DNA of 64,000 nucleotides from Pasteurella sp030783905 (GTDB lineage: Bacteria > Pseudomonadota > Gammaproteobacteria > Enterobacterales > Pasteurellaceae), in contig CP182107.1 in assembly GCA_051122655.1 (NCBI GenBank), forward strand, positions 1,426,001 through 1,490,000, read 5' to 3'. The notes under the pieces are model-generated. The model ran no database searches. It was not told the DNA's origin and was given only the letters and a program-made list of their open reading frames with translations. The position numbers and the translations under genes are program-made. This document shows positions 43,639-53,626 of this stretch, piece by piece (positions within the stretch are counted from its first letter, which is position 1; each line of letters opens with the position of its first letter).

Positions 43639-44687
43639 CAGGGCTCCTCTCTCGATGGTGTCTCTGTTATTGTCGGCAACGGACTATTTTCAGCTGGGTT
43701 TTCAAGTGTTGGACTCGCGTCCTCTGATTCAGAAGGCGGTGTTTCACTTTCCTCTTTCACCAACGTTTTTGTTACCTTGTCTGCTTCGGCACCTTGGTTT
43801 TCCAAACGTTGTTGTACAGTACGTCGAATATCTTCTGGTGAAATAGAGCGGACTTTACGCATCTCTTCGTTCGTCGGCCATAAAAGTAGGACATAACGTA
43901 AACGTTCAATTGAGGCTAAGGGTTTAGCGGTGACGGTGGCAAAATAATTTTGTCCATCACGTGAGACTGACTCCACAATGGCAACGGGATAGCCTTCTAA
44001 AAAACGTCCACCGAGTCCAGAGGTCACCAATAGATCCCCTTTGACAATGTCCACCGAGCGTGGAACATGATCTAAACTCAGTTCATCATTACGCCCTGTG
44101 CCACTGGCAATTAAACGCACATCATTACGCAAAACTTGCACTGGAATCGAGTGTGTGACATCAGTTAATAATAAAACTCGGCTCGTATTTTCCCCTACTG
44201 AGATAAGTTGCCCCACAATGCCTTTTTCATCAATGATAGGTTGTCCCACATACGCGCCATCACGCTCGCCTTGATTAATCACTACCTGTTTACGATAGAC
44301 ATCGGTTTCCGCAGTCAAGACTTCAGCAATTTTTTTATATTCATCAGTACGCAGGGGAGAATTGAGTAATAAACGCAGGCGCTGGTTTTCAACTTTCAAT
44401 TGATCCAATAATAACAAATCAGCATTTTTCTCACGTAGCTGCTCACGCAAAACGCGATTCTCAATTTGCAATTTATTGGTATCAACTAAATTATTCGACA
44501 CCCCATCCAGCACTGTTCGAGGGGTATTGGCAAGATAATATAATCCCCCTACCGCGGTTTCCATGATGCTACGTGCTTTAATCATGGCATTAGATTGTCC
44601 ATCTGACACAATCAGTGCAATGGAAGCCAAAATAGCCAAAATTAAACGAAGACCTAAGGGCGGTGCTTTTCCGAAAATGGGTTTCAT
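43638..44687 (-). CDS. mreC: Rod-shape determining protein MreC
   Basis: MreC spans the inner membrane and links MreB to the periplasmic synthases. The 349-residue protein has one N-terminal span (about 12-30), a coiled coil (about 70-110), two beta-barrel domains with GERDGAYVGQPIIDEKGIVGQLI and DLLVTSGLGGRFLEGYPVAIV, and an extra C-terminal tail rich in Glu, Pro, Ser and Thr (about 285-349). The tail is low-complexity and probably disordered; MreC length varies in this region. Confidence 0.94.
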   Translation of the reverse strand: MKPIFGKAPPLGLRLILAILASIALIVSDGQSNAMIKARSIMETAVGGLYYLANTPRTVLDGVSNNLVDTNKLQIENRVLREQLREKNADLLLLDQLKVENQRLRLLLNSPLRTDEYKKIAEVLTAETDVYRKQVVINQGERDGAYVGQPIIDEKGIVGQLISVGENTSRVLLLTDVTHSIPVQVLRNDVRLIASGTGRNDELSLDHVPRSVDIVKGDLLVTSGLGGRFLEGYPVAIVESVSRDGQNYFATVTAKPLASIERLRYVLLLWPTNEEMRKVRSISPEDIRRTVQQRLENQGAEADKVTKTLVKEESETPPSESEDASPTLENPAENSPLPTITETPSREEP

Positions 44688-44729
44688 ATCTGCGTTAGGT
44701 TAGCCTTGTCAGCAAGAAAAGATAAGTAA

Positions 44730-44755
44730 AAGTGCGGTCGATTTTTACCGCACTT
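44730..44755 (-). terminator. Paired uptake signals between mreB and mreC
   Basis: AAGTGCGGT (44730-44738) and ACCGCACTT (44747-44755) form a 9-bp stem with an 8-base loop. The T-run after it on the minus strand is short (four T). It lies 11 bases after the mreB stop and could lower mreCD expression relative to mreB. Confidence 0.5.
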
Positions 44756-44765
44756 TTAACGCTTA

Positions 44766-45821
44766 TTAGATATCGTCGCTAAAAATATCACCACCGTGCA
44801 TATCAATCATCTCTAACGCCTCACCACCACCACGGGCAACGCAAGTTAAAGGATCATCCGCAATGATAACAGGGACGCCCGTTTCTTTTGAAAGTAAGAC
44901 ATCAATATTACGAATCAACGCACCACCACCGGTTAATACCATTCCACGCTCAAAAATATCCGCCGCATGCTCTGGTTGACACTCTTCTAATGCCGTACGC
45001 ACCGCGGCAACAATGCCATTTAATGGTGCCTGAATAGCTTCTAGTACATCATGGGAGGTAAGTTTGAATGAACGTGGTGCACCTTCTGCTAGGTTATGAC
45101 CATGCACTTCAATTTCACGGATTTCGTCGCCTTCTTGAACAAACGCACTACCAATTTCTTGCTTAATACGTTCCGCAGTTGGCTCACCAATAATCGAGCC
45201 AAAGGTTTTACGTACATAAGAAATAATCGCTTCATCAAAACGATCACCACCAATACGTACTGAAGAGGAATAGACGATGCCATTTAAAGAAATTACCGCA
45301 ACTTCCGTGGTGCCCCCACCAATATCAATAACCATTGAGCCTGTTGCAGTAGAAACGGGGAGTTTTGCCCCAATCGCCGCCGCCATCGGCTCTTCAATCA
45401 AATACACTTCACGTGCACCAGCTCCAATCGCAGACTCTTTAATTGCACGGCGTTCAACTTGCGTTGCCCCTGCTGGCACACAAACCAACACTCTTGGACT
45501 TGGACGCATAAAATTACTGCTATGCACTTGCTTAATGAAGTATTGCAACATTTTTTCGGTCACAAAAAAATCGGCAATTACCCCGTCTTTCATTGGACGA
45601 ATAGCGACAATACTTTTTGGTGTACGGCCTAACATTAATTTGGCATCTTTACCAACCGCCGCAATACTTTTTAATGCACCTGAACGTTCTTGACGAATAG
45701 CAACGACAGATGGTTCATCTAACACGATCCCCTGACCTTTGACATAAATTAACGTATTCGCCGTGCCAAGATCGATAGACAGATCATTTGAAAATAAGCC
45801 TCGAATTTTTTTAAATAACAT
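44766..45821 (-). CDS. mreB: Actin-like cell shape protein MreB
   Basis: MreB forms membrane-bound filaments that position cell-wall synthesis. The 351-residue protein shows the actin-fold signatures DLGTANTLIYVKGQGIVLDEPSVVAI (phosphate 1), IDIGGGTTEVAVISLNGIVYS (phosphate 2) and MVLTGGGALIRNID (adenosine motif), and starts with the amphipathic MLFKKIRGLFSNDL that binds membrane. It heads the mreBCD operon, divergent from rnr across a 271-base A/T-rich spacer. Confidence 0.97.
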   Translation of the reverse strand: MLFKKIRGLFSNDLSIDLGTANTLIYVKGQGIVLDEPSVVAIRQERSGALKSIAAVGKDAKLMLGRTPKSIVAIRPMKDGVIADFFVTEKMLQYFIKQVHSSNFMRPSPRVLVCVPAGATQVERRAIKESAIGAGAREVYLIEEPMAAAIGAKLPVSTATGSMVIDIGGGTTEVAVISLNGIVYSSSVRIGGDRFDEAIISYVRKTFGSIIGEPTAERIKQEIGSAFVQEGDEIREIEVHGHNLAEGAPRSFKLTSHDVLEAIQAPLNGIVAAVRTALEECQPEHAADIFERGMVLTGGGALIRNIDVLLSKETGVPVIIADDPLTCVARGGGEALEMIDMHGGDIFSDDI

Positions 45822-46092
45822 AAGAATTCCGCTGAACTAAATTAAATAATGGACACTCAACTGTGAGTATTGAAAAATTGTGCTAAATGTATCAAAAAAT
45901 GTACCTTTATAACAGAGAATTTTCTGTAAATTATCGAAATTTGCTTTGTCTTTACCCTTTCATTCTCCACGATTCAGCATGTCATGGGTTGTTTCTGTAG
46001 CGAGCAGGTTTTTTACTTGCTTTCACTACCCCAGAGTGTCAAACTTGGGTAAATCAAACGAATGCGCATATCCATTCACAGAGGGAGCCATT

Positions 46093-48471
46093 ATGCCAAA
46101 AATCAAAAAAAATCAAGCTTTGCAAGATCCAAACTATCAAGAGGAACTGGCGAAATATGAGAACCCGATTCCCAGCCGTGAGTTTATTCTTGATACCATT
46201 CGTCAACATCATGCCCCTATTTCAAAAGAAGAACTGTTAACAACGTTTTCGATCAAAGATGAAGCTCAACAAGAAGCCATGCGTCGTCGCTTAAGAGCCA
46301 TGGAAAATGATGGACAACTTGTATTCACCAAACGCAAACGCTATGCCTTACCTGAAAAACTGGATTTATTAAAAGGCACGGTATTAGGTCACCGTGATGG
46401 GTATGGTTTTTTACAAGTAGAAGGCAAAGACAGTGATTGGTTTATTCCAAACAGCCAAATGCAACGGGTCATGCATGGTGACTATGTGCTTGCTCAACCG
46501 AGTGGATTTGATCGTCGTGGACGCCAAGAAGTCCGCATCGTTCGTGTCCTACAACAACGTAAAAAACAGATTGTCGGTCGTTTTTTCTTAGAAGACGGTA
46601 TTGGTTATGTAGTACCGGATGACAGTCGAATTAACCGCGATATTTTAATTCCTAATGAGCATCGTCAAGGCGCACGTATGGGACAAGTCGTGGTAGTGGA
46701 ATTAAAACCACGTACGGCTACATTTAGCCAACCTGTTGGCGTAATTACAGAAATTCTCGGTGAAAATATGGCAAAAGGGATGGAAGTGGAAATTGCCATC
46801 CGCAACCATGATATTCCTCATGTCTTCCCTAATGCGGTACTCAAACAAGTGGAAAAACTCAGTGAAACGGTACCTGAAGAAGCGAAAGCAGGGCGTGTTG
46901 ATTTACGCCATCTCCCGTTAGTCACCATTGATGGTGAAGATGCACGCGATTTCGATGATGCAGTTTTTTGCCAGAAAAAACGTGGTGGGGGCTGGAAGCT
47001 ATGGGTGGCGATTGCTGATGTCAGCTATTATGTTCGTCTCCGAACGGCCCTCGATAACGAGGCGCATGCACGTGGAAACTCTGTCTATTTCCCTAATCGT
47101 GTTGTCCCGATGTTACCCGAAATTCTCTCCAATGGGCTTTGTTCACTCAATCCACAAGTCGATCGTTTGTGTATGGTATGTGAGTTGAATGTTTCTGCGA
47201 AAGGGAAAATCACGGGCTACGAATTCTATGAAGCGGTGATGAATTCGCATGCACGCTTAACTTATACCAAAGTCGCACGCATTTTAGAAGACGATGAAGA
47301 ACTTTGTACCCGTTATCATGCACTTGTCCCGCATTTAAAAGAACTTCACCTGATGTACCAAACACTGGTTGAGGCTCGTCATCAGCGTGGGGCGATTGAC
47401 TTTGAAACCATTGAAAGCAAATTTGTGTTCAATGAAATGGGACGTATTGAGCGTATTGAACCCGTCATTCGTAATGATGCGCATAAAATCATTGAAGAAT
47501 GTATGATCCTCGCCAATATTGCAGCGGCAAACTTTATGGAAAAACATCAAGAACCCGCACTTTTCCGTATCCACGCGGGGCCAAGCGAAGAAAAAGTGAC
47601 GGGATTCCGTCAATTCCTCAGTGAATGTGGGTTAAGCCTTGAAGGCGGCAATAAACCGACGACCGCTGATTATGCCAAATTATTGGATCAAATACGTGAA
47701 CGTCCTGACCATGAATTATTACAAACCATGCTATTACGTTCATTAAGCCAAGCGGTCTATCATCCTGATAACATTGGTCACTTTGGTCTAGCATTAGAGG
47801 AATATGCCCATTTTACCTCACCAATTCGTCGTTATCCTGACCTCACATTACACCGCGGTATTAAATACCTCTTAGCCAAACTAAAAGGATCAAAACGAAG
47901 AACTACCGATACAGGCGGCTATCACTACACGCTTGATGATATGGCGTTATTAGGTGAACACTGTTCTATGACAGAACGCCGTGCCGATGATGCCACCCGT
48001 GATGTTGCCGATTGGTTGAAATGTGAATATATGCAAGATCATGTGGGTGAAGCATTTAGTGGTGTCATTTCCTCTGTCACAGGCTTTGGCTTATTTGTCC
48101 GTTTAGATGAGTTATTTATTGACGGTTTAGTTCATATTTCTACCTTAGATAACGATTACTACCAATTTGACCTCGCTCGACAGCGTTTAATCGGTGAAAA
48201 TAGTGGTATGATCTACCGCATCGGAGATAAGGTAACCATCCGTGTCGAAGCCGTCAGCCTCGAACAACGCCAAGTGGATTTTTCTTTAGTATCCAGTGAA
48301 CGTAAACCATTACGCGAAGGTAAAACCGCCAAAGACAAGCTGAAGAAAAATGGACGTTATGCAGAAAGTATCGAAAAGCAACGTAGCAAAAGTAAAGGCA
48401 GAAAAAGTGCGGTGTTAAAAACAAAAATTTCAAGTAAAGCGAAAAAATCTGAGAAAAAGAGACGAAAATAA
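46093..48471 (+). CDS. rnr: Ribonuclease R
   Basis: RNase R is a 3'-5' exoribonuclease that digests structured RNA. The 792-residue protein has N-terminal helix-turn-helix and cold-shock domains (about 20-220), the RNB catalytic domain with TIDGEDARDFDDAVF carrying the metal-binding aspartates, a C-terminal S1 domain (about 640-725, GEAFSGVISSVTGFGLFVRLDELFIDGLVHIS) and a Lys/Arg-rich tail. An upstream in-frame ATG (45946) would add 49 residues unlike the family. I chose 46093, preceded by AGAGGGAG. rlmB starts immediately at the stop. Confidence 0.95.
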   Translation: MPKIKKNQALQDPNYQEELAKYENPIPSREFILDTIRQHHAPISKEELLTTFSIKDEAQQEAMRRRLRAMENDGQLVFTKRKRYALPEKLDLLKGTVLGHRDGYGFLQVEGKDSDWFIPNSQMQRVMHGDYVLAQPSGFDRRGRQEVRIVRVLQQRKKQIVGRFFLEDGIGYVVPDDSRINRDILIPNEHRQGARMGQVVVVELKPRTATFSQPVGVITEILGENMAKGMEVEIAIRNHDIPHVFPNAVLKQVEKLSETVPEEAKAGRVDLRHLPLVTIDGEDARDFDDAVFCQKKRGGGWKLWVAIADVSYYVRLRTALDNEAHARGNSVYFPNRVVPMLPEILSNGLCSLNPQVDRLCMVCELNVSAKGKITGYEFYEAVMNSHARLTYTKVARILEDDEELCTRYHALVPHLKELHLMYQTLVEARHQRGAIDFETIESKFVFNEMGRIERIEPVIRNDAHKIIEECMILANIAAANFMEKHQEPALFRIHAGPSEEKVTGFRQFLSECGLSLEGGNKPTTADYAKLLDQIRERPDHELLQTMLLRSLSQAVYHPDNIGHFGLALEEYAHFTSPIRRYPDLTLHRGIKYLLAKLKGSKRRTTDTGGYHYTLDDMALLGEHCSMTERRADDATRDVADWLKCEYMQDHVGEAFSGVISSVTGFGLFVRLDELFIDGLVHISTLDNDYYQFDLARQRLIGENSGMIYRIGDKVTIRVEAVSLEQRQVDFSLVSSERKPLREGKTAKDKLKKNGRYAESIEKQRSKSKGRKSAVLKTKISSKAKKSEKKRRK

Positions 48472-49209
48472 ATGAGTGAAAAGATTTACGGCATTCACGC
48501 AGTGAGTGCCTTTTTAAACCATGCCCCAGAACGTTTAATCGAAGTTTACGTACTGAAAGGACGTGAAGACAAACGCCTACAACCGTTATTAAACGAACTG
48601 TATCGTTTGGGTATTGCTGTACAACTGGTGAACCGCCAAACCTTGGATAAAAAAGCAGATGGCGAAGTGCATCAAGGTATTATTGCCCGAGTACAACCTG
48701 CCAAAGAACTCAATGAAGGCGACTTGGATCGTATTTTAGCAGATACGCGCAACCCGTTATTATTGGTCTTAGATGGCGTGACAGATCCGCATAATTTAGG
48801 GGCCTGTCTACGTACTGCTGATGCCGCAGGCGTGAGTGCCGTAATTGTGCCAAAAGATAAATCCGCCCAATTAACGGCTATCGCCCGTAAAGTAGCTTGC
48901 GGAGCCGCGGAAGTAATGCCATTGATCCGTGTCACTAATCTGGCTCGTACCTTGCGTGAGTTACAACAAAATCATAACATTTGGGTGGTCGGGACGGCAG
49001 GTGAAGCCACGGAAACTTTATACCAGACCCAATTAACGGGGGGATTGGCCTTAGTGATGGGCGCGGAAGGGGAAGGCATGCGCCGTTTAACCCGTGAACA
49101 CTGTGATCAGCTTATTAGTATTCCGATGGCAGGTAGTGTGTCATCATTAAATGTATCAGTTGCCACGGGGGTGTGTTTATTTGAAATTGTGAGACAACGT
49201 TTAGGCTAA
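48472..49209 (+). CDS. rlmB: 23S rRNA 2'-O-ribose methyltransferase (Gm2251)
   Basis: RlmB methylates the ribose of G2251 in the peptidyl-transferase loop. The 245-residue SpoU-family protein has an N-terminal RNA-binding domain with YGIHAVSAFL, then the knotted SAM domain with LDGVTDPHNLGACLRTADAAGVSAVI, VMGAEGEGMRRL and SSLNVSVATGVCLFE. It starts directly after the rnr stop, so the two are translationally coupled as in other gammaproteobacteria. Confidence 0.97.
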   Translation: MSEKIYGIHAVSAFLNHAPERLIEVYVLKGREDKRLQPLLNELYRLGIAVQLVNRQTLDKKADGEVHQGIIARVQPAKELNEGDLDRILADTRNPLLLVLDGVTDPHNLGACLRTADAAGVSAVIVPKDKSAQLTAIARKVACGAAEVMPLIRVTNLARTLRELQQNHNIWVVGTAGEATETLYQTQLTGGLALVMGAEGEGMRRLTREHCDQLISIPMAGSVSSLNVSVATGVCLFEIVRQRLG

Positions 49210-49246
49210 ACACTTTTTCTAACGACACCGCACTTTCAAGCAAAAA

Positions 49247-49276
49247 AAAGCGTAATGACAACTCATTACGCTTTTT
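49247..49276. terminator. Bidirectional terminator between rlmB and sodC
   Basis: A 12-bp stem, AAAGCGTAATGA (49247-49258) against TCATTACGCTTT (49263-49274), has a 4-base loop. A-runs precede it and T-runs follow, so it serves the two converging genes. Confidence 0.9.
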
Positions 49277-49290
49277 TATTGCCCGTCTGA

Positions 49291-49866
49291 TTATTTAATC
49301 ACACCGCAAGCCATACGTGGACCGCCACCACCTAATGGAGCAGGGTGATCCGCGTGATTATCCCCACCTTCGTGAATCATTAATGAATGACCTTTCACTT
49401 CATCTAAATGTTTCAAACGAGGCGCTAATACTGGGTTAGTTGCAGTGCCATCTTGGTTTACCGTTAAAGCAGGTAAGTCGCCTAAGTGAGCCTCATCAGA
49501 CCAAGGATAGCCGTGTTTACCTGTTTTTTTCGGATCCCAGTGTCCGCCAGCCCCTAGCCCAGCAACTAATTTACCGTCTTTTTCTTTTGGCTCACAGCTT
49601 GGGTTTTGATGGATATGGAAACCGTGTAAGCCTACAGTTAACCCTTTTAATGCAGGGGTAAAGACTAAACCATAAGCAGACTCGGTAATAATCACTTTAC
49701 CCACGTCTTGATTGCCTTTTACTGGATCTAATAATTCCACTTTTACTTCAATTTGTTCACCAGTATGTGAATGAGCGTGCCCCTCATGCGAATGGGCGAT
49801 GGCAGACATTGAGATGCCTACACCGATACCACAAGTAAGCATAGTCGCTAGCATTGTTTTTTTCAT
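49291..49866 (-). CDS. sodC: Periplasmic Cu/Zn superoxide dismutase
   Basis: SodC removes superoxide in the periplasm, a defence against host oxidative burst. The 191-residue precursor has a signal peptide (about 1-24, ending AIA) and then a short His-rich stretch HSHEGHAHSHTG before the beta-barrel. Copper and zinc ligands are seen in GLHGFHIHQNPSC, AGGHWDPKKTGKHGYPW and SLMIHEGGDNHADHP, and GGGGPRMACGVI closes the disulfide. The His-rich N-terminus is a metal-binding extension like that described for some Pasteurellaceae SodC proteins. Confidence 0.95.
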   Translation of the reverse strand: MKKTMLATMLTCGIGVGISMSAIAHSHEGHAHSHTGEQIEVKVELLDPVKGNQDVGKVIITESAYGLVFTPALKGLTVGLHGFHIHQNPSCEPKEKDGKLVAGLGAGGHWDPKKTGKHGYPWSDEAHLGDLPALTVNQDGTATNPVLAPRLKHLDEVKGHSLMIHEGGDNHADHPAPLGGGGPRMACGVIK

Positions 49867-49911
49867 TCAATCCTCCTCATTGTTGTTAAAGTCATTGCCA
49901 TTTTTAAAAGC

Positions 49912-52743
49912 TTAACCTTTGGCTAAAATCCCTTTTAAAAATCTCGCAGTATGTGAACCTTTGACTTCGGCGACTTGTTCTGGTGTACCCGTGGCAATAA
50001 TTTGCCCCCCACCATTACCGCCCTCAGGTCCTAAATCAATAATCCAATCCGCGGTTTTAATCACATCTAAATTATGCTCGATAACCACAATAGTATTACC
50101 TTGATCACGCAGGCGATGCAATACCGTTAACAGTTGTTTAATATCGGCAAAATGCAAGCCCGTTGTAGGTTCATCTAATACATACAAGGTTTTGCCGGTA
50201 TCACGTTTGGATAACTCTGTGGCTAATTTCACCCGTTGTGCTTCCCCGCCAGATAACGTGGTCGAAGACTGCCCTAAACGAATATAAGATAAACCAACAT
50301 CTATTAAAGTTTGTAATTTGCGTGCGATCTGCGGAATCGCATCAAAAAATTCTCGCGCTTCTTCCACGGTCATGTCTAGCACCTGATGAATGGTTTTCCC
50401 TTTATAGCGAATTTCTAGCGTCTCGCGATTGTAACGCTTGCCTTTACACTGTTCACAAGGTACATACACATCGGGCAAAAAGTGCATTTCCACTTTAATC
50501 ACCCCATCGCCCTGACATGCCTCACAACGCCCACCTCGCACGTTAAAGCTGAAACGCCCCGGATTATAACCTCTGGCTCTGGCCTCAGGTACCCCCGAAA
50601 ACAGCTCACGAATTGGGGTAAACAACCCCGTATAAGTGGCAGGATTTGAACGAGGAGTACGACCAATTGGACTTTGGTCAATATCAATCACCTTATCAAA
50701 AAATTCCAAGCCAGAAATGGATTGATAAGGCGCATGCCGAGTATTGTCGGCACGATTTAACGCATTTTGTGCCAACGGGAATAAGGTATCATTAATTAAG
50801 GTGGATTTACCTGAACCCGAGACCCCCGTAACACAAGTGAATAACCCAACTGGAATCTCTACATTCACTGATTTCAAATTATTGCCAGTTGCCCCTTCTA
50901 ACCTCAATATTTTTTTCGGATTCGGTGCGGTACGTTTTGCAGGAATTTCGATTTTTTCGACCCCAGATAAGAACTTACCTGTAATGGAATGTTTATTTGC
51001 CATAATGGCTTGCGCATTACCTTCCGCCACAATTTCACCACCATGCACACCAGCACCCGGACCAATATCAATAATATGGTCTGCCGCCATAATCGCATCT
51101 TCATCATGCTCCACCACAATCACGGTATTACCTAAATCACGTAAATGAATTAAGGTATTCAGCAAGCGCTCATTATCGCGTTGGTGCAAACCAATAGAGG
51201 GTTCATCTAACACATACATGACCCCGACCAAGCCCGCACCAATTTGACTGGCTAAACGAATACGCTGCGCTTCCCCACCCGATAAGGTTTCTGCGGAACG
51301 CGAAAGGGAAAGGTAATCTAAGCCCACATTCACTAAAAACTGTAAACGCTCTTTGATTTCTTTTAAGATCTTATCCGCAATTTGAGCACGTTGGCCGCTT
51401 AAATTTAATTGACTGAAAAATTGCAGTGTCTCACCGATACTTTTTTCTGCCACTGCCGGCAAATTAGTCGTGCCAATATACACATGGCGTGCTTCAGGCC
51501 GTAAACGTGATCCCCCACAAGCATGACAAGGGCAGGTACTGATATTTTTTGCCAGTTCTTCGCGTACCGACATGGATTCCGTTTCTTTATAACGGCGTGC
51601 CATATTATTCAAAATGCCCTCGAACGTGTGATGGCGAACCACCACATCACCGCGATCATTCATGTACTGAAATTCGATTTCTTCTTTGCCTGATCCATTC
51701 AAAATAATCTGTTGAATTTTCTTCGGCAGATCTTCAAAGGGCGCGTCAATATCAAAATCATAATGTTTCGCTAACGAGGTCAACATTTGATAATAATAAA
51801 AATTACGGCGATCCCAGCCTTTCACGGCGCCACTAGCAAGGGAAATACTTGGATTTTGTACCACCCGTTTTTCATCAAAGTACTGCTGAACCCCCAAACC
51901 ATCACAGGTTGGGCAGGCACCAGCTGGATTATTAAACGAAAATAAACGTGGCTCTAACTCTGGAACGGAATAACCACAATGTGGACAAGCGAAGTTAGCA
52001 GAAAACAGCAACTCTTCCATGTTTGGATCCTCCATGGATGCCACCACTGCGGTTCCGCCTGATAACTCCAACGCCGTTTCAAAAGACTCTGCCAATCTTG
52101 TGGCTAAATCAGACCGCACTTTAAAACGATCCACCACCACTTCAATAGTATGCTTTTTATGTAATGCTAAGTTTGGCGCATCGGATAAATCGCAAATCTC
52201 ACCATCAATTCTGGCACGAATGTAACCTTGTGACGCAATTTGTTCTAATAATTTGACATGCTCCCCTTTACGCTCTTTGACTACCGGCGCAAGTAACATC
52301 ATTTTGCTTTCCTCAGGTAAACTCAGCACCTTGTCCACCATCTGACTGATGGTTTGTGCGGCTAAAGGCACATCATGTTTCGGACAGCGCGGTTCCCCTA
52401 CGCGAGCAAACAAAAGACGTAAATAATCATGAATTTCGGTGACGGTGCCCACCGTTGAACGCGGGTTATGTGAGGTTGATTTTTGTTCAATGGAAATCGC
52501 AGGCGATAATCCTTCAATGTGATCCACATCTGGCTTTTCCATTAAAGATAAGAATTGACGTGCATAAGCGGATAAAGATTCCACATAACGACGTTGCCCC
52601 TCTGCATACAGCGTATCAAACGCTAAAGACGATTTACCTGATCCCGATAATCCCGTAATCACAATTAATTTATCACGCGGAATAGTTAAATTAATATTTT
52701 TTAAATTATGGGTTCTCGCCCCACGTACCTCAATCTTATCCAT
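49912..52743 (-). CDS. uvrA: UvrABC excision nuclease subunit A
   Basis: UvrA finds bulky DNA lesions and loads UvrB. The 943-residue protein has two ABC ATPase halves: Walker A GLSGSGKSSLAFDTL (about 31-45) and GVSGSGKSTLINDTL in the second half, each followed by an LSGGEAQRI/V signature. It has zinc modules CPHCGY ... CPTCDG and CEACQG ... CEQCKG. ssb is divergent, 171 bases away, as in many gammaproteobacteria, and the shared spacer may carry an SOS operator, but I did not see a convincing LexA box. Confidence 0.98.
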   Translation of the reverse strand: MDKIEVRGARTHNLKNINLTIPRDKLIVITGLSGSGKSSLAFDTLYAEGQRRYVESLSAYARQFLSLMEKPDVDHIEGLSPAISIEQKSTSHNPRSTVGTVTEIHDYLRLLFARVGEPRCPKHDVPLAAQTISQMVDKVLSLPEESKMMLLAPVVKERKGEHVKLLEQIASQGYIRARIDGEICDLSDAPNLALHKKHTIEVVVDRFKVRSDLATRLAESFETALELSGGTAVVASMEDPNMEELLFSANFACPHCGYSVPELEPRLFSFNNPAGACPTCDGLGVQQYFDEKRVVQNPSISLASGAVKGWDRRNFYYYQMLTSLAKHYDFDIDAPFEDLPKKIQQIILNGSGKEEIEFQYMNDRGDVVVRHHTFEGILNNMARRYKETESMSVREELAKNISTCPCHACGGSRLRPEARHVYIGTTNLPAVAEKSIGETLQFFSQLNLSGQRAQIADKILKEIKERLQFLVNVGLDYLSLSRSAETLSGGEAQRIRLASQIGAGLVGVMYVLDEPSIGLHQRDNERLLNTLIHLRDLGNTVIVVEHDEDAIMAADHIIDIGPGAGVHGGEIVAEGNAQAIMANKHSITGKFLSGVEKIEIPAKRTAPNPKKILRLEGATGNNLKSVNVEIPVGLFTCVTGVSGSGKSTLINDTLFPLAQNALNRADNTRHAPYQSISGLEFFDKVIDIDQSPIGRTPRSNPATYTGLFTPIRELFSGVPEARARGYNPGRFSFNVRGGRCEACQGDGVIKVEMHFLPDVYVPCEQCKGKRYNRETLEIRYKGKTIHQVLDMTVEEAREFFDAIPQIARKLQTLIDVGLSYIRLGQSSTTLSGGEAQRVKLATELSKRDTGKTLYVLDEPTTGLHFADIKQLLTVLHRLRDQGNTIVVIEHNLDVIKTADWIIDLGPEGGNGGGQIIATGTPEQVAEVKGSHTARFLKGILAKG

Positions 52744-52914
52744 AAATACAAAAAGCCATCAAAAATTGTCCAAATTGCGTTCATTATCGCACATTCTGAA
52801 ATAACTGTGCAAATATCCAGTTAATCTTATTTTTTAACATAGATCTTTTTCTCATTTTAGGGCAAAATAGCTAGAATGATCAGCACAATTTGAAAGAAAA
52901 AGTAAGAGGACTAT

Positions 52915-53415
52915 ATGGCTGGAGTAAATAAAGTAATTATTGTAGGGAACCTAGGTAATGATCCTGAAATCCGCACAATGCCAAATGGTGAAGCCGTAGC
53001 CAATATCAGCGTCGCGACCAGTGAAAGCTGGATCGACAAAAATACTAACGAACGTCGTGAAGTCACCGAATGGCATCGCATCGTATTCTACCGTCGTCAA
53101 GCTGAAGTGGCTGGGGAATATCTGCGTAAAGGTTCAAAAGTGTATGTAGAAGGGCGCCTAAAAACCCGCAAATGGCAAGATCAAAACGGGCAAGATCGTT
53201 ACACGACTGAAATTCAAGGCGACGTGTTACAAATGCTCGACAGCCGTAACGAACGTCAACAAGCAGGCGGCTACGCACCACAAACCGCTGCCCCACAATA
53301 CAATGCCCCAACAAGTAGCTACGGCGCGCAACCTTCTCGTCCAGCGACAAAACCCGCTCCACAAAACGAACCTCCAATGGACATGGGCTTTGAGGAAGAT
53401 AATATTCCGTTTTGA
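52915..53415 (+). CDS. ssb: Single-stranded DNA-binding protein
   Basis: SSB coats single-stranded DNA in replication and repair. The 166-residue protein has the N-terminal OB fold (about 1-110, GVNKVIIVGNLGNDPEIRTMPNGEAVANISVATSE and WHRIVFYRRQAEVAGEYL), a Gln/Pro/Ala-rich linker and the acidic tip ending EEDNIPF that binds partner proteins (usual consensus DDDIPF). It is the last core gene before the accessory region and ends in a good terminator. Confidence 0.97.
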   Translation: MAGVNKVIIVGNLGNDPEIRTMPNGEAVANISVATSESWIDKNTNERREVTEWHRIVFYRRQAEVAGEYLRKGSKVYVEGRLKTRKWQDQNGQDRYTTEIQGDVLQMLDSRNERQQAGGYAPQTAAPQYNAPTSSYGAQPSRPATKPAPQNEPPMDMGFEEDNIPF

Positions 53416-53453
53416 GTTACATATAATTTAAAAATGTAAACATTTATACTCTA

Positions 53454-53486
53454 GAGAGCCTTTTATTTTAAAGGGTTCTCTTTTTT
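53454..53486 (+). terminator. ssb terminator
   Basis: An 11-bp stem with two G-T pairs (53454-53464 with 53470-53480) and a small loop is followed by six T. It begins 39 bases after the ssb stop. Confidence 0.8.
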
Positions 53487-53626
53487 ATATTTATTTTGGC
53501 ATTAGATGTCCAGTCTATTAGTGTTTATATATATTGAATTTGTAAATTAAATAAGTACGTATAGATTAGAAACAACTTTTTTCAAATAGAGAACATTTTT
53601 CTTTATTAGTTAATGAGAAAACTAGT

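Noticed and set aside
43421..43896. Overlapping plus-strand ORFs opposite mreC/mreD
   Set aside because: They mirror the Glu/Pro/Ser-rich tail of MreC and the MreD frame; the minus-strand genes are clearly real.
52744..52914. LexA box in the uvrA-ssb divergent spacer
   Set aside because: Expected from E. coli, but I found no convincing CTG-N10-CAG with the right interior.
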